The position numbers and the translations under genes were made by a program. A stretch of 64,000 nucleotides of DNA, taken from the NCBI RefSeq assembly GCF_021290925.1, contig NZ_JAJSLX010000002.1, positions 337,001 to 401,000 of the forward strand. Reading direction: 5' to 3'. Within the stretch, counting starts at the first letter, position 1. The number at the start of each line of letters is the position of its first letter. This DNA comes from Sessilibacter corallicola (GTDB lineage Bacteria > Pseudomonadota > Gammaproteobacteria > Pseudomonadales > Cellvibrionaceae). Positions 9,028 through 18,570 of the stretch are shown piece after piece. Under the pieces are notes generated by a model that ran no database searches, had not been told where the DNA came from, and saw nothing but the letters and a program-made list of their open reading frames with translations.

Positions 9028-11346
9028 ATGAATATCAAGCTAAAAATTACCTTATCCACTGTAGCGGTGACTGTATTTTGTGTGTTGGTCAGTTCAATCG
9101 TTATCGGGACAATTTCCTCCAATATCGCGAGTAAAGAATTCAGAGAGCGGGCACAAGCGCAGTTGGTTTCTACTCGCAACAGCAAGCAAAAACAAATTGA
9201 ATCTTACTTTGGTGGAATTGGGCATCAAATTTCTAGCTTGTCTGAAAGTACCATGGTTGTCGAAGCCATGGAGGGGTTTTCCGACGCGTTCACTGAAACG
9301 CCGTTTGGGTCGAGCCGAGTATGGAAGCAAGAGTTATCCGGTTACTATCAGTCAGCATTTCAGCCACAGTACAACGAATTAAACCCAGATAAAAAAATAG
9401 ACGCGACAAAATTACTGTCCGACTTATCACCTGAGGCGGCATACTGGCAATTGCAGTACATCCAAAATAACCCTAATCCGTTGGGCTCCAAGCACTTAAT
9501 GAATCAAGCGGATTTGGCGTCTAATTACGATGCATTACACAAAGTGTATCACCCGCGATTTACTCGCTTTTTGGAAAACTTTGAGTACTACGACGTATTT
9601 TTAGTGGATGCGAAATCCGGCCATATTGTTTATTCGGTATTTAAAGAGCTGGATTTTGGCACTTCATTATTTTCCGGCCCTTATTCAAATTCAGGGATTG
9701 CTCAGTCATTTAAAGCCGCATTAGATCTTCGTGATGTTCATGACACAGCATTAACAGATTTTGCTCCTTACTCTCCATCCTACGAAGCGCAAGCATCATT
9801 TATTTCTTCTCCGATTCAAGGCAGTAACGGTGATGTGATTGGCGTTTTAATTTTCCAAATGCCCATTGCGCGTCTTAATTACATCATGACCAACGGCGAA
9901 CAATGGCGTCAAACCGGTTTGGGAGAAACGGGTCAGTCTTACTTGGTGGGCAGCGATAAACTGGTACGGTCGGTAAATCGAAAACTGGTGGAAGATAAAC
10001 AGGGTTTCTTGGACGCCTTAAGAAACAACGGTGTGTCAGATCGAGTGATTCGTGAGATCGATTTAAGAGATACCAATATTGGTTTGCAAACCATCGATAC
10101 CATCGGCGTACGTAAAGCGTTAGCAGGGGATAAGGGTTTTGAAATTTTCTCCAACTATCGAGGTGAGTCTGTGCTATCGGCCTACACACCGGTTAACATC
10201 AGTGGTGTTGATTGGGTATTACTCACGGAGATAACCGAAGCCGAAGCGTTTGCGGGTGCCTCTCATCTGGTCAAGGAAATATCTGTCGCCACCATTATGG
10301 TGATAGCGGGCGTTGCCGTATTGTGTGTGGTGCTTGGTGGTTGGGTGGCGAGTTCACTGTCTAAACCCATCATTCATTTGAACCAAGTGATAAAAGTTAC
10401 CGAGCGAGACAGCGATTTATCTCAGCGAGTCAGCATTCAGAGTCGAGATGAACTCGGTGCTATTTCAACAGCCTACAACGGCATGTTGGGTAAATTTTCG
10501 AAACTTATCCACAACATTTCAGATGTGACCAATACGGTGGCTTCGTCTTCTCAAGAGTTGACTGCGAAGTCGAACATGAACGCTCAAAATGTTGAAGGCC
10601 AGAGTAAAGAGTTGGAACAGTTCGCTTCGGCCATGTACCAGATGAACACCACCGTTCAGGATGTCGCCAGAAACACCTCAGAAGCCGCCGACGCGGCAAA
10701 ACAAGCCACTCAATACGCTGATGACGGTAAAGCCATCGTTCAGCAGGTGACGGATGCGGTACAAGCGCTGTCGGAACGCGTTGCCCATGCATCTGATGTT
10801 GCTCAATCTCTGGAGTCGGAAGGAGAGAGTATTGGTGCCATCACTGACGTTATCAAAAGCATTGCCGAGCAAACCAACCTATTGGCGCTTAACGCCGCCA
10901 TTGAGGCTGCACGTGCCGGTGAGCAAGGGCGTGGATTTGCGGTGGTTGCCGATGAGGTAAGAACCTTGGCTCAGAAAACCCAGCAATCGACGCATGAGAT
11001 TGAAGAAACCGTAGAGCGGTTGCGCAGTGGTACTACCGGTGCGGTTAAAGCCATGGACGACAGCCAGAAATACGCCTCGAATACGCTCAAACTTGCGGTG
11101 TCGGCGTCGGATTCATTGGAGTCGATTGTTTCCTCTTCGAACTCCATCAGCGATTACAACATTCAAATTGCCAACGCTTCCGAGCAGCAGTTAGCCACAG
11201 TCGATGATATGAACCGGCGAATCACTAACATTAATGAGCTGGCCAACCAAACGGCAAAAAGCTCTAATGAGAGTGCGTCTGCCTCTGGGGATTTATCGTT
11301 ATTGGCGTCTAACTTAAAACAGAGCATTTCCCAATTTAAGGTGTAA
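9028..11346 (+). CDS. Methyl-accepting chemotaxis protein (Cache-HAMP-MA)
   Basis: 772 residues. Membrane segment 1 at about 7-29, a large periplasmic sensor (30-410) of double-Cache character (contains [17 protein letters not shown] and a late [19 protein letters not shown]), membrane segment 2 at about 416-440, HAMP at about 441-495, and a signalling coiled coil whose hairpin tip [20 protein letters not shown] is near 614-633. It would signal to CheA/CheW on binding a small ligand, unknown here. ATG 9028 follows GAAGGA. No C-terminal CheR pentapeptide is visible (ends SQFKV). It lies between two tRNA genes that are neighbours in many relatives, so it was probably inserted there. Confidence 0.93.
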   Translation: MNIKLKITLSTVAVTVFCVLVSSIVIGTISSNIASKEFRERAQAQLVSTRNSKQKQIESYFGGIGHQISSLSESTMVVEAMEGFSDAFTETPFGSSRVWKQELSGYYQSAFQPQYNELNPDKKIDATKLLSDLSPEAAYWQLQYIQNNPNPLGSKHLMNQADLASNYDALHKVYHPRFTRFLENFEYYDVFLVDAKSGHIVYSVFKELDFGTSLFSGPYSNSGIAQSFKAALDLRDVHDTALTDFAPYSPSYEAQASFISSPIQGSNGDVIGVLIFQMPIARLNYIMTNGEQWRQTGLGETGQSYLVGSDKLVRSVNRKLVEDKQGFLDALRNNGVSDRVIREIDLRDTNIGLQTIDTIGVRKALAGDKGFEIFSNYRGESVLSAYTPVNISGVDWVLLTEITEAEAFAGASHLVKEISVATIMVIAGVAVLCVVLGGWVASSLSKPIIHLNQVIKVTERDSDLSQRVSIQSRDELGAISTAYNGMLGKFSKLIHNISDVTNTVASSSQELTAKSNMNAQNVEGQSKELEQFASAMYQMNTTVQDVARNTSEAADAAKQATQYADDGKAIVQQVTDAVQALSERVAHASDVAQSLESEGESIGAITDVIKSIAEQTNLLALNAAIEAARAGEQGRGFAVVADEVRTLAQKTQQSTHEIEETVERLRSGTTGAVKAMDDSQKYASNTLKLAVSASDSLESIVSSSNSISDYNIQIANASEQQLATVDDMNRRITNINELANQTAKSSNESASASGDLSLLASNLKQSISQFKV

Positions 11347-11516
11347 TTAAAATTCAAATAATTGGTTGGGCATTCTAAGGCGTATTCAAGAATTGTGAAA
11401 AATACCCCGAGTAGTACTGATGGAATCGCTTAACCCACTGATTTGACGGAATTTTCATCTTGTTGCTGGTTGATTGTACTGAGAAAAAATAATCTTAATT
11501 AATCTGAAAAATAGTG

Positions 11517-11545
11517 TTGACGACTCAGCGAATTCTATTTAATAT
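11517..11545 (+). promoter_or_regulatory. Promoter of tRNA-Arg
   Basis: TTGACG (11517-11522) and TAATAT (11540-11545) with a 17-base spacer, then a GC-rich GCGCGCC discriminator, 36 bases before the tRNA. This looks like a strong stable-RNA promoter. Confidence 0.75.
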
Positions 11546-11581
11546 GCGCGCCTCTTCCACAGGGAAGACAACAAAAGAAAC

Positions 11582-11658
11582 GCACTCGTAGCTCAGCTGG
11601 ATAGAGTACTCGGCTACGAACCGAGCGGTCGAAGGTTCGAATCCTTCCGAGTGCGCCA
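11582..11658 (+). tRNA. tRNA-Arg (anticodon ACG)
   Basis: 77 nucleotides with encoded CCA. Acceptor stem GCACTCG pairs with CGAGTGC, discriminator G. Anticodon stem CTCGG/CCGAG encloses CTACGAA, giving anticodon ACG (A34 would be modified to inosine by TadA, reading CGU, CGC and CGA). GGTTCGAATCC forms the T loop. Confidence 0.97.
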
Positions 11659-11664
11659 TATTCG

Positions 11665-11697
11665 AAAGCCTAGTAAGTGATCTTACTAGGCTTTTTT
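11665..11697 (+). terminator. Rho-independent terminator of tRNA-Arg
   Basis: AAAGCCTAGTAAG (11665-11677) pairs perfectly with CTTACTAGGCTTT (11682-11694) around a TGAT loop, and a T run continues to 11697. Confidence 0.9.
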
Positions 11698-11703
11698 CGT
11701 TAT

Positions 11704-11819
11704 AGCACTCTCAGAAGAGTGTTCTCAATAATAGTATTCCTAGAAAAGTGTTCCCAGTAATTGTTCTCCCAGAACAGTATCCCCAATAGCAGTACTCCCT
11801 ATAACAGTTCCCAATATTG
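11704..11819. repeat. Four tandem degenerate 29-bp repeats
   Basis: Units start at 11704, 11733, 11762 and 11791. They share the pattern agTaCTCccAGAAnAGTgt then TCCCAATA, with a few differences each and one small indel in the last. Units contain small inverted repeats: CACTCT-CAGA-AGAGTG in unit 1 and TGTTCT-CCC-AGAACA in unit 3. There are no spacers, so this is not a CRISPR array. The rest of the 11659-12015 gap holds the tRNA terminator and no gene. Confidence 0.65.
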
Positions 11820-12015
11820 TAGTTTCATATTTCCTTCGTTTTACTTGCCTTACAATTCTCAATTAAAACCGATTGCTCTCTCATTTCAACACCAGAAAAT
11901 TGCAGCTTTTTTGTCTGTCATACACTAAAGCAATTATTTCACGTGCGAGTACTTCTCGCTCATTGACACTCTTCTATGGGGATTGACCGATATAACGGAT
12001 GAATAAGAAGCAACT

Positions 12016-12769
12016 ATGATTAAATACATTCAAGGAAAAATGTCGAAAGACCTCTATGTGCAGGTCTGGGAAGACAGATTAAAAGTTTCAAGCGTTGATA
12101 AAACTTTTGATGAAGAGCCTCTCATGGCGCTGAAGCCTGATAAAAAGGGCGAGTTGATTGTCGTTGCCATTGGCAACTCTGTGAAGGCACTCGTCAAATC
12201 TGAATATGAAACCATAGTGAACCCTTTTAAGCATCCACGGTTGCTGGTGCACGATTTTACTGTTGCCGAAAAAATCATCATGCATTAAGGAGCCTCTGAT
12301 TAACCTCAAGATCACTCAGGCCAATCAGTTTTTTTCTGATCAAGGCGTGCTTTTGAAGGTCTAACGGGTTAAATCGAGAAAGCACAACGCAGAGCAGGAA
12401 AAAACTGGCAGGCCCCGTAGGGCGTGTCTCAAACGCACACTTGCGGCGTTGCCGTTCTTATTAAGGGCTACGGCCATTAATTACAAACGGCGCCTTGCAA
12501 CTGCACGTTTGAGACCACGCTGAGTAATTTTGAGGTTAATCAGAGGCTCCTCTAGGCTAATTCACGAGAGTAAAATATTTTTACCCAGCCCGAGAGTTAT
12601 TTTCCAACCTATGGAAAAACTAGAAGGTGGCGTCACAACGGTTGAAGAGCGAGTGTATAAGGAACTCTGCTTTGGAGCTGGTGCGAGAGAAGTATTCATA
12701 CACACGGGTAACCCACTTTCGATTTATGATATCGATTTTAAGCAATTTAAATCTGATAATTCCGAGTAA
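12016..12769 (+). pseudogene. Small MreB-like protein gene split by an inserted element
   Basis: The left part (12016-12288, 90 residues) reads MIKYIQGKMSKDLYVQVWED through VHDFTVAEKIIMH and aligns with the N-terminus of MreB (FSNDLSIDLG to DFFVTEKMLQH). The right part, after 12551, reads RLIHESKIFLPSPRVIFQP then EKLEGGVTTVEERVY and GAGAREVFIH, aligning with the next MreB segment (SPRVLVCVP, GAGAREVFLIEE). Joined, they would make about 165 residues covering only the first actin-like subdomain, which appears to be the natural size of a short MreB-like family rather than full MreB. The 264-bp element between them introduces a stop right after IIMH. Function of the intact form unknown; here presumably lost. 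Confidence 0.75.
12288..12551. mobile_element. MITE-like element with perfect 22-bp terminal inverted repeats
   Basis: AGGAGCCTCTGATTAACCTC plus AA at 12288-12309 is the exact inverse complement of 12530-12551; with two mismatch patches the repeat extends to about 33 bases through ACTCAG. A second nested inverted repeat, GTCTCAAACG (12426-12435) with CGTTTGAGAC (12506-12515), lies inside. The 264 bases contain no transposase, so it is a non-autonomous element. It interrupts the MreB-like gene. I could not identify a clear target duplication; TA-rich bases flank both sides (TTA left, CTA right). A decayed relative lies upstream of alaS. Confidence 0.8.
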
Positions 12770-12849
12770 ATACGCGGTTCACAGTGAGAAGCGTTGTGTG
12801 ATGAAACAAGCCTTGTTATAAAAAGGGTCCTGTCATAAAAAGTCTTGCG

Positions 12850-13338
12850 ATGAAAATAGGAACATTAACGTTTTTCTGTGGAAAAATGGGGGCGGGCAAA
12901 TCGACGGAAGCAAAAAAAATAGCCCGTGATACGAACGCCGTACTGCTTTCAGAAGACGAATGGCTGGCCTCAATTTATCCCGATAAAATAACTTCTTTAA
13001 AAGACTATCTTAAATATTCAGGTTTATTAAAGCCGCAAATAAAACAGCTAGTAGAGTCTATTTTAGCCACGGGCACACACGTGGTTATGGATTTTCCGGC
13101 CAACACTCAGTCTCAGCGCGCCTGGTTTCGTACGATAATTTCAGAAATCAACGCGCCCCATCAATTGGTTTTTATTGATGCGCCTGATGATCGGTGTCTT
13201 AAGCAAATTCAACGAAGATGCATTGAACAACCGGAAAGAGCAGCAACCGACACCGCCGAGATGTTCGCGCAAGTGACTCAATACTTTTCTGCGCCGACAG
13301 CAGACGAAGGGTTCAACGTTACAACAATCAATAAATAG
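12850..13338 (+). CDS. P-loop kinase-like ATPase (AAA_33 type)
   Basis: 162 residues. Walker A is GKMGAGKST at residues 11-19, immediately after the first strand. HVVMDFPANT near residues 78-87 is the position of the Walker B or substrate Asp, and LVFIDAPDDRCLKQIQRR near 110-127 resembles the Arg-rich lid of small kinases. This is the architecture of AAA_33 predicted kinases that act on nucleosides, sugars or other small molecules; the substrate is unknown. Start at ATG 12850, with only a weak ribosome site. It converges on dctD with a 20-base gap. Confidence 0.8.
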   Translation: MKIGTLTFFCGKMGAGKSTEAKKIARDTNAVLLSEDEWLASIYPDKITSLKDYLKYSGLLKPQIKQLVESILATGTHVVMDFPANTQSQRAWFRTIISEINAPHQLVFIDAPDDRCLKQIQRRCIEQPERAATDTAEMFAQVTQYFSAPTADEGFNVTTINK

Positions 13339-13358
13339 CGAGTTTCAAACTTTTAACG

Positions 13359-14723
13359 TTATTTGTAATCACTGGTTTGTATGCCGTATTTGTTGAGCTT
13401 CTGGTTAAAGGTACGGTGTTCAATAGACAACTCTTCCAATACCTTAGAGACCTTACCTTTGTGTTCGTGCAATTTTAGTTTAATGACAGACGCTTCATAA
13501 TCTTCCACCAATTGTTTTAACGGCAATGACTCCTGAGATTGATCGATAACGCGATCGTCGCTTTCGAGAGCATAATCAATATCGGAGCAATTCTTGATGG
13601 CATAACGCGTAGTGACGTTAATAAGTTCACGCACATTACCTGGCCAATCGTAATTTAATATGCGTTCGCGTGCGTAGGGCGTAATGGACCGATATTGCGT
13701 TGATAACTGCTTGCAATGCTTGATGGTAAATACTTCAAACAAATGCACAATATCATCGCTGCGATCGCGAAGCGGAGGAATTTTTACTTCCGCTACTTGT
13801 AAGCGGAAAAATAAATCTTGTCGGAAGTTAGCGTTGTTTCTTAAATCTTCTTTGGTTGCCGAAATAATACGGCAATTAATCGGAATTGATTTGTTAGAAC
13901 CCACGGGAATCACTTTTTGATCCGATATCGCGCGCAACAGCTTAGCCTGAATATTCAGTGACAAGCTTTCAATTTCATCCAAAAACAATGTGCCGCCATT
14001 GGCGTATTCCAGTTTCCCTGTTCTTGCTTGTTTTGCGTCGGTAAAGGCACCTTTTACAAAACCAAATAATTCCGATTCTGCCAGTTGTTCTGGTATGGCT
14101 GCACAGTTGAGGGCGACAAAATTACCGTCTTTACGGCGGCTGTATTCGTGCAAGCAAAGCGCCGCTAACTCTTTACCAGCGCCGGTTTCTCCGTGAATCA
14201 TCACCGGAATATCCATAGGCGCGAAGTCTAGAATATCGCGTTTTAAACGCCGCATAGGATGACTTTCACCAATGAGCTGGCTGTCAATGGAGTTCTCATT
14301 CAGCCTTTGTTTTTCCAGTTGTTCAACCGATAGCGTTAAACGTCGTTTGTCCACCGCTCTATTGATGGCTTCCAATAAATGATCCGCTTCAAAAGGCTTT
14401 TCGATAAAGTCGTACACGCCGTGTTTGAGAGCATCGACAGCAATAGAAACATCGCCGTAACCGGTCATTAAAATAACGGGAATTTCGGGATCGATTTTAT
14501 ATACACGTTTGGCAAATTCCAGGCCGTCATCATTGGGCATTCTCAAATCCGTTAAGATAACCACATTACCGCCTTTGATAATCTCCGCTTCTACTGCCGA
14601 AGGCGATTCGTATTCGTCTACCTGATTAAATCGCGTTGAAATAAGCTCTGCGGTATTGATTCTGATGTCGTAATCGTCATCAATAACGATGATTCGTGTT
14701 GGGTTCAGTGTGTTCTCAGCCAT
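13359..14723 (-). CDS. dctD: Sigma-54-dependent response regulator DctD
   Basis: 454 residues. Receiver domain 8-125 with the acidic pair in VIDDDYDIR, phospho-acceptor Asp in LTDLRMPN, LMTGYGD and the conserved Lys in IEKPF. AAA+ domain with Walker A GETGAGKE and Walker B GGTLFLDEIE. The sigma-54 contact loop reads GAFTDA instead of GAFTGA. A C-terminal Fis-type helix-turn-helix (KVSKVLEELSIEHRTFNQKL) ends the protein. It lies 21 bases downstream of the dctB start-to-stop unit and would activate the sigma-54 promoter at 17178 in front of the TRAP genes. The DctD name rests on kinase type and neighbours. Confidence 0.9.
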   Translation of the reverse strand: MAENTLNPTRIIVIDDDYDIRINTAELISTRFNQVDEYESPSAVEAEIIKGGNVVILTDLRMPNDDGLEFAKRVYKIDPEIPVILMTGYGDVSIAVDALKHGVYDFIEKPFEADHLLEAINRAVDKRRLTLSVEQLEKQRLNENSIDSQLIGESHPMRRLKRDILDFAPMDIPVMIHGETGAGKELAALCLHEYSRRKDGNFVALNCAAIPEQLAESELFGFVKGAFTDAKQARTGKLEYANGGTLFLDEIESLSLNIQAKLLRAISDQKVIPVGSNKSIPINCRIISATKEDLRNNANFRQDLFFRLQVAEVKIPPLRDRSDDIVHLFEVFTIKHCKQLSTQYRSITPYARERILNYDWPGNVRELINVTTRYAIKNCSDIDYALESDDRVIDQSQESLPLKQLVEDYEASVIKLKLHEHKGKVSKVLEELSIEHRTFNQKLNKYGIQTSDYK

Positions 14724-14744
14724 AGTTGTTCGTATTATTTTCTA

Positions 14745-16868
14745 TTAAAGACTCGGGTTCATGAGTGGAAGTTGAATCTCGAACTTTGCGCCTTGCTCGG
14801 TATTCGTGACGGTAATGTGGCCGCGGTATTCTTGGATAATTTCATACGTAATCGCTAATCCAAGCCCCAATCCTTTACCAACTTCCTTAGTGGTAAAATA
14901 AGGATTAAACAAATTCACCTTAATTTCCTCGGGAATGCCGCCCGCGTTATCTTCAAGTGTGATTTGAACTAGATGTTTTTGTACGTCAACTCGTGTATCA
15001 ATCCAGATACGTTTGTCGGCTTTATTGGCCAACGCGTCCACGGAATTTCGTACTAGGTTATTGATAACGATATCGAACTTTAAACCGTTTATACTGACCA
15101 GTGCGAGAAACTCGTCGTTAGTCAATAAAACGTCAACCTGGTTATCCGATAATAACTCTTGAGTGTTTTTTAGTGTCGATTCAAGTAGTTGACTGATACT
15201 GTTAATATCGTGAGTATTCTTATCTTGATAACTGAAGTTTTTTAACAGCGATAAAATCGACGACATATTATCGGCAATTGGGTTTAATCGGCCGATTGTT
15301 GTCGGTAGAGTGTTCCAGTCTTCGTTGCCAAACTTTGCGTTTATCACACCAATCAGGCTTTTCATTGCAGTTAACGGTTGGGAAAGCTCGTGAACAATCG
15401 TTGCAGCCATATTACCTAAGGCAACGGTTTTGTTTTTTTGTATCAGCCGTTTTTGAACTTTTTGCAGACGTTCAGTACGATCACTGATGATTCGTTCTAA
15501 ATTTAAATTAACCGATTTAAGATCGTTTTCGGCCTTTTTCCTTCGCTCAATATTAATCAATGTCATTAACAGTTTGCCGTTATCTAAAGTGTCGACCTGG
15601 CAAACAGCAAACATGACTGGAATTTGTTTTTGAGTTCGCGACAGAGTTTCTGTTTCATGATAAGCGGCAACACTGATTTCATTGAGTAACAAATTATCAA
15701 TGTTTGCAAAGTCTATTGGTAATAAATCGGTGATATTAATCTGCTCAAAACTTTTTTCCTCGCCAAACAGTAAATATTGCGCGTGCTTGTTCAAAGAAAC
15801 CAAATTTCCGTGGCTGTCCATCGACAAAACACCAATGTGAATGTTATCTATAATACTTTGCAGTTCTTCATTTCTGCGTTGCTTGAGTTCTCGTTGGTGT
15901 TCCTGTGCCGCCTGAATTTCTCGGCGATTGTGTACGATGATGGATGTCATCATTGCTAATAATGAGACAACAACAAGAAATAATAATGTTTGATTCTTAA
16001 TGTTATTGTGCGGAGTGATATACAGGACTTTCCAATGAACATCACGCAGATCGAAATCGCTAATAAGGTATAAATCCCCATCAATAAAGCCTGCCAACTG
16101 CGCAGAATCGAATACGGTCGGTAAATAAAATGATTTCTCCATTAATTCTTGTGGTTTCTGACCGGGAAACTGCTGCTCGTAGGCGACTTTTTGTTTCGAC
16201 GGTTCGGTGATCGTGCCAAATGTCTTATATCGCCAATGATCATTGGAACTCAAAATCACAATGTTATCGGAATTAACCACAGCAACATTCGCTTGCGGTA
16301 ACTCCCAATCTGATTCCCATTTGGACAAGCTTAATTTGACCACGGCAACACCAATGCGCTGATTATCCGCAGAATAAATCGGTGCAGAAATAAATAAACC
16401 GGGAATAAACGTGGTTGCGCCAATGGCGTAATAATATTGCTGAGTTCCGTGTTTTATGGTTTCAGAAAAGTACGGGCGGAAGTGGTAGTTGTTGCCTAAA
16501 AAGCTTTGTTGTTTATTGGCGTAATTGCTTGTTGCAACAACGTTTCCTTGTTCGTCCATCACATAAGCCACATCTACGCCAGAAGTGAGTTTTATAAAGG
16601 CGAGTTTGTCGCTGGCGTTAAAATAACTAGTACTTTTTTGGGTAAGTAGCTGAACAGTAAGAGGGTCAGCGGCGATGATTTCAGGAAGGTATTTATACTT
16701 ATCAATAACGGAAATTAGCGATTGCTCATACGCAATAACCGCATTGTGGTTATCCGCAATTGTTTTCTTAATCAGGTAGGAATGGAATATAAGCCCACTG
16801 GCAATAATCGCGAAAGTAATGAACGCAATTTGCTTAATGTAGTTTCGAATTGGCTTTACCGTATTCAT
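14745..16868 (-). CDS. dctB: Sensor histidine kinase DctB
   Basis: 707 residues. Membrane segment at about 11-32, periplasmic double-Cache-like sensor (about 35-300; note ATTFIPGLFISAPIYSADN), second segment TLLFLVVVSLLAMMTSIIVH at about 294-313, PAS domain (about 335-450), a coiled coil, then the kinase core. The H-box MAATIVHELSQPLTAMKSL is the DctB type (HELSQPL), and the ATP-binding G boxes are LEDNAGGIP and GKGLGLGLAI. It senses periplasmic C4-dicarboxylates in characterised members and phosphorylates DctD. Divergent from dctP with a 502-base gap. Confidence 0.92.
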   Translation of the reverse strand: MNTVKPIRNYIKQIAFITFAIIASGLIFHSYLIKKTIADNHNAVIAYEQSLISVIDKYKYLPEIIAADPLTVQLLTQKSTSYFNASDKLAFIKLTSGVDVAYVMDEQGNVVATSNYANKQQSFLGNNYHFRPYFSETIKHGTQQYYYAIGATTFIPGLFISAPIYSADNQRIGVAVVKLSLSKWESDWELPQANVAVVNSDNIVILSSNDHWRYKTFGTITEPSKQKVAYEQQFPGQKPQELMEKSFYLPTVFDSAQLAGFIDGDLYLISDFDLRDVHWKVLYITPHNNIKNQTLLFLVVVSLLAMMTSIIVHNRREIQAAQEHQRELKQRRNEELQSIIDNIHIGVLSMDSHGNLVSLNKHAQYLLFGEEKSFEQINITDLLPIDFANIDNLLLNEISVAAYHETETLSRTQKQIPVMFAVCQVDTLDNGKLLMTLINIERRKKAENDLKSVNLNLERIISDRTERLQKVQKRLIQKNKTVALGNMAATIVHELSQPLTAMKSLIGVINAKFGNEDWNTLPTTIGRLNPIADNMSSILSLLKNFSYQDKNTHDINSISQLLESTLKNTQELLSDNQVDVLLTNDEFLALVSINGLKFDIVINNLVRNSVDALANKADKRIWIDTRVDVQKHLVQITLEDNAGGIPEEIKVNLFNPYFTTKEVGKGLGLGLAITYEIIQEYRGHITVTNTEQGAKFEIQLPLMNPSL

Positions 16869-17370
16869 TTATCGTTATTGGTATTGTGTTGTATTTGATA
16901 CCAGTTTACGCACTTTTCTTGCCAAGTTCATTGTTGCTTCTTAACGAGTTATTTGGTTTATGAGAAGCCCAATAACGGCTATTTTCTTGATATTTAACTT
17001 TATTGCGGGACCCTATTGCGATATAAAATAATCAGTCAATATGGGGGTGAATTTATAACTTAGTGCAAATCGGAAATTTTATTCCTATTTTTCAGTGATT
17101 AAGAAGAAAAGTTCGTATTTATTGCGGTTATCTCGGGTTTACCCCTTAAAACTGGTAGCCGAACTGCGATTACAGTTTTGGCACGTAAACTGCCATTAAG
17201 GGTTTATCCGTCATTGAGCGAACGTAAAATTACACGAATTAAGATTCGGTTATTTGAGCTTAACGATAGAATCGAATTCGTAATAACAACTCAAGTGTGT
17301 ACAGTATTTGTACATGTCTTGAAGATAATCAAAGATAAAATCTCTCTATAACAACAACTAGGAGAAGACA
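16869..17370. other. dctB-dctP divergent intergenic region
   Basis: 502 bases with no gene. It contains the sigma-54 promoter at 17178-17193 facing dctP. The AT-rich stretch between about 17040 and 17160 is where DctD upstream sites would be expected; I could not identify a convincing inverted-repeat pair by eye. Confidence 0.6.
17178..17193 (+). promoter_or_regulatory. Sigma-54 promoter for dctPQM
   Basis: TTGGCACG, TAAA, CTGC gives the invariant GG (17180-17181) and GC (17192-17193) with exactly ten bases between them; the -24 element is a perfect consensus. The start site would be near 17205, leaving a leader of about 165 bases before dctP. Confidence 0.88.
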
Positions 17371-18420
17371 ATGATTACCAAACTTAAATCAGTTGCATTG
17401 GGGCTGTCGCTTACATTGGCGAGTGGATCTGTGTTGGCCGCAACAGAGTGGAGCGTTTCTCTGTGGAGTAAACGCCGTGCTTTTACTGAGCACGTTGAGA
17501 AACTGGCGGAGTTGGTCTCAGAAAAAACCAACGGAGAGTTCAAGCTCAATATCTCTTACGGCGGCTTATCGAAAAATAAAGAGAATTTAGACGGAATCGC
17601 TATCGGCGCATTTGAAATGGCTCAGTTCTGTTCTTTTTATCATAAAGATAAAAATCCATCGATTACTGTGACTGAATTGCCTTTCTCAAAAAACCTCTCC
17701 TTGCAAGACATCAGTGATATATCCTTAAAAATCTATCAACATCCTATTGTTAAAAAAGATCTAGCCCGCTGGGATGCCACTTTGCTGATGCCGTCGCCAC
17801 TGCCTCAGTACAACATCATTGGTGTCGGCGACACGCCAGAAAGCCTCGCTGAGTTCAAAGGGCGTCGCTTGCGCGGTCCAGGTGGTATTACCAACGTAAT
17901 GAGTAAGCTCGGAGCGGTGAAAACCGGCGTGGCGGCTAACGAAGTACGTCAAGCGCTGGATGCCGGTGTTATCGATACCGTTGCTTTCGCACCCCACGCA
18001 CACATGGCGTTTGGCTCTATTCAGGTGGGCAAGTGGGCGACAACCAATCTGAATCTTGGTACTGGTGAATGCCCGGTTGTGGTCAATACTCTTGCGTTAG
18101 AGTCGTTGAAACCTGAATTCCATAAAGCGTTAATGGACTCGGTGCCTGAGGCGTTAGAGTATTACATCAATAATTACGAAAATAATGTGGTGGGTAAGTA
18201 CGAAGCATTGCTTGAAGAAAAGGGAATTACAAAAGTTAACTTCTCTAAAGAGCAAACGCTAGAATTGCAAGCGCTGTCAGAAGATGTCCGCCAACAATGG
18301 ATCAAAGATAATTCTAAACGATTCAAAGCAAAAGAATTGTTTGAATACATGCAATCGTTGGTTTCTGAAAAACACATGGAATCCCGTGTTGCAGAATACA
18401 AGCAGATTTCTGCATTCTAA
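17371..18420 (+). CDS. dctP: TRAP transporter substrate-binding protein (DctP family)
   Basis: 349 residues. Signal peptide 1-23 (LASGSVLAA cleavage). Periplasmic binding protein delivering a carboxylate to DctQM. Family hallmarks are the early SYGGLSKNKENLDGIAIGAFEMAQF, and LAEFKGRRLRGPGGITNVMSKLGA around 160-183, where the Arg normally pairs with the ligand carboxylate, then the Asp-rich ALDAGVIDTVAF. AGGAG lies 8 bases before the ATG. It is the first gene of dctPQM, downstream of the sigma-54 promoter and divergent from dctBD. A C4-dicarboxylate is the likeliest substrate by context, but the binding residues do not prove it. Confidence 0.92.
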   Translation: MITKLKSVALGLSLTLASGSVLAATEWSVSLWSKRRAFTEHVEKLAELVSEKTNGEFKLNISYGGLSKNKENLDGIAIGAFEMAQFCSFYHKDKNPSITVTELPFSKNLSLQDISDISLKIYQHPIVKKDLARWDATLLMPSPLPQYNIIGVGDTPESLAEFKGRRLRGPGGITNVMSKLGAVKTGVAANEVRQALDAGVIDTVAFAPHAHMAFGSIQVGKWATTNLNLGTGECPVVVNTLALESLKPEFHKALMDSVPEALEYYINNYENNVVGKYEALLEEKGITKVNFSKEQTLELQALSEDVRQQWIKDNSKRFKAKELFEYMQSLVSEKHMESRVAEYKQISAF

Positions 18421-18570
18421 AAATACGCTTAAATCCTAATTTTTACCCCTAGTTGTTGAATCTTTTTATTGCCGATCTTTACCAGCGTGTTCTGATTTAA
18501 ATTGTCAGAATCGCTTTTAAAGACTGGCAAGGGATTCTCTGTTCCTTTTAATTTGAATGTGGTGAGGCCT

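Noticed and set aside
11704-11819. Possible CRISPR array
   Set aside because: Units abut with no unique spacers and are degenerate, so not CRISPR.
12850-13338. Zeta-type toxin of a toxin-antitoxin pair
   Set aside because: It has a kinase P-loop, but no antitoxin gene precedes it and no zeta-specific motif was seen.
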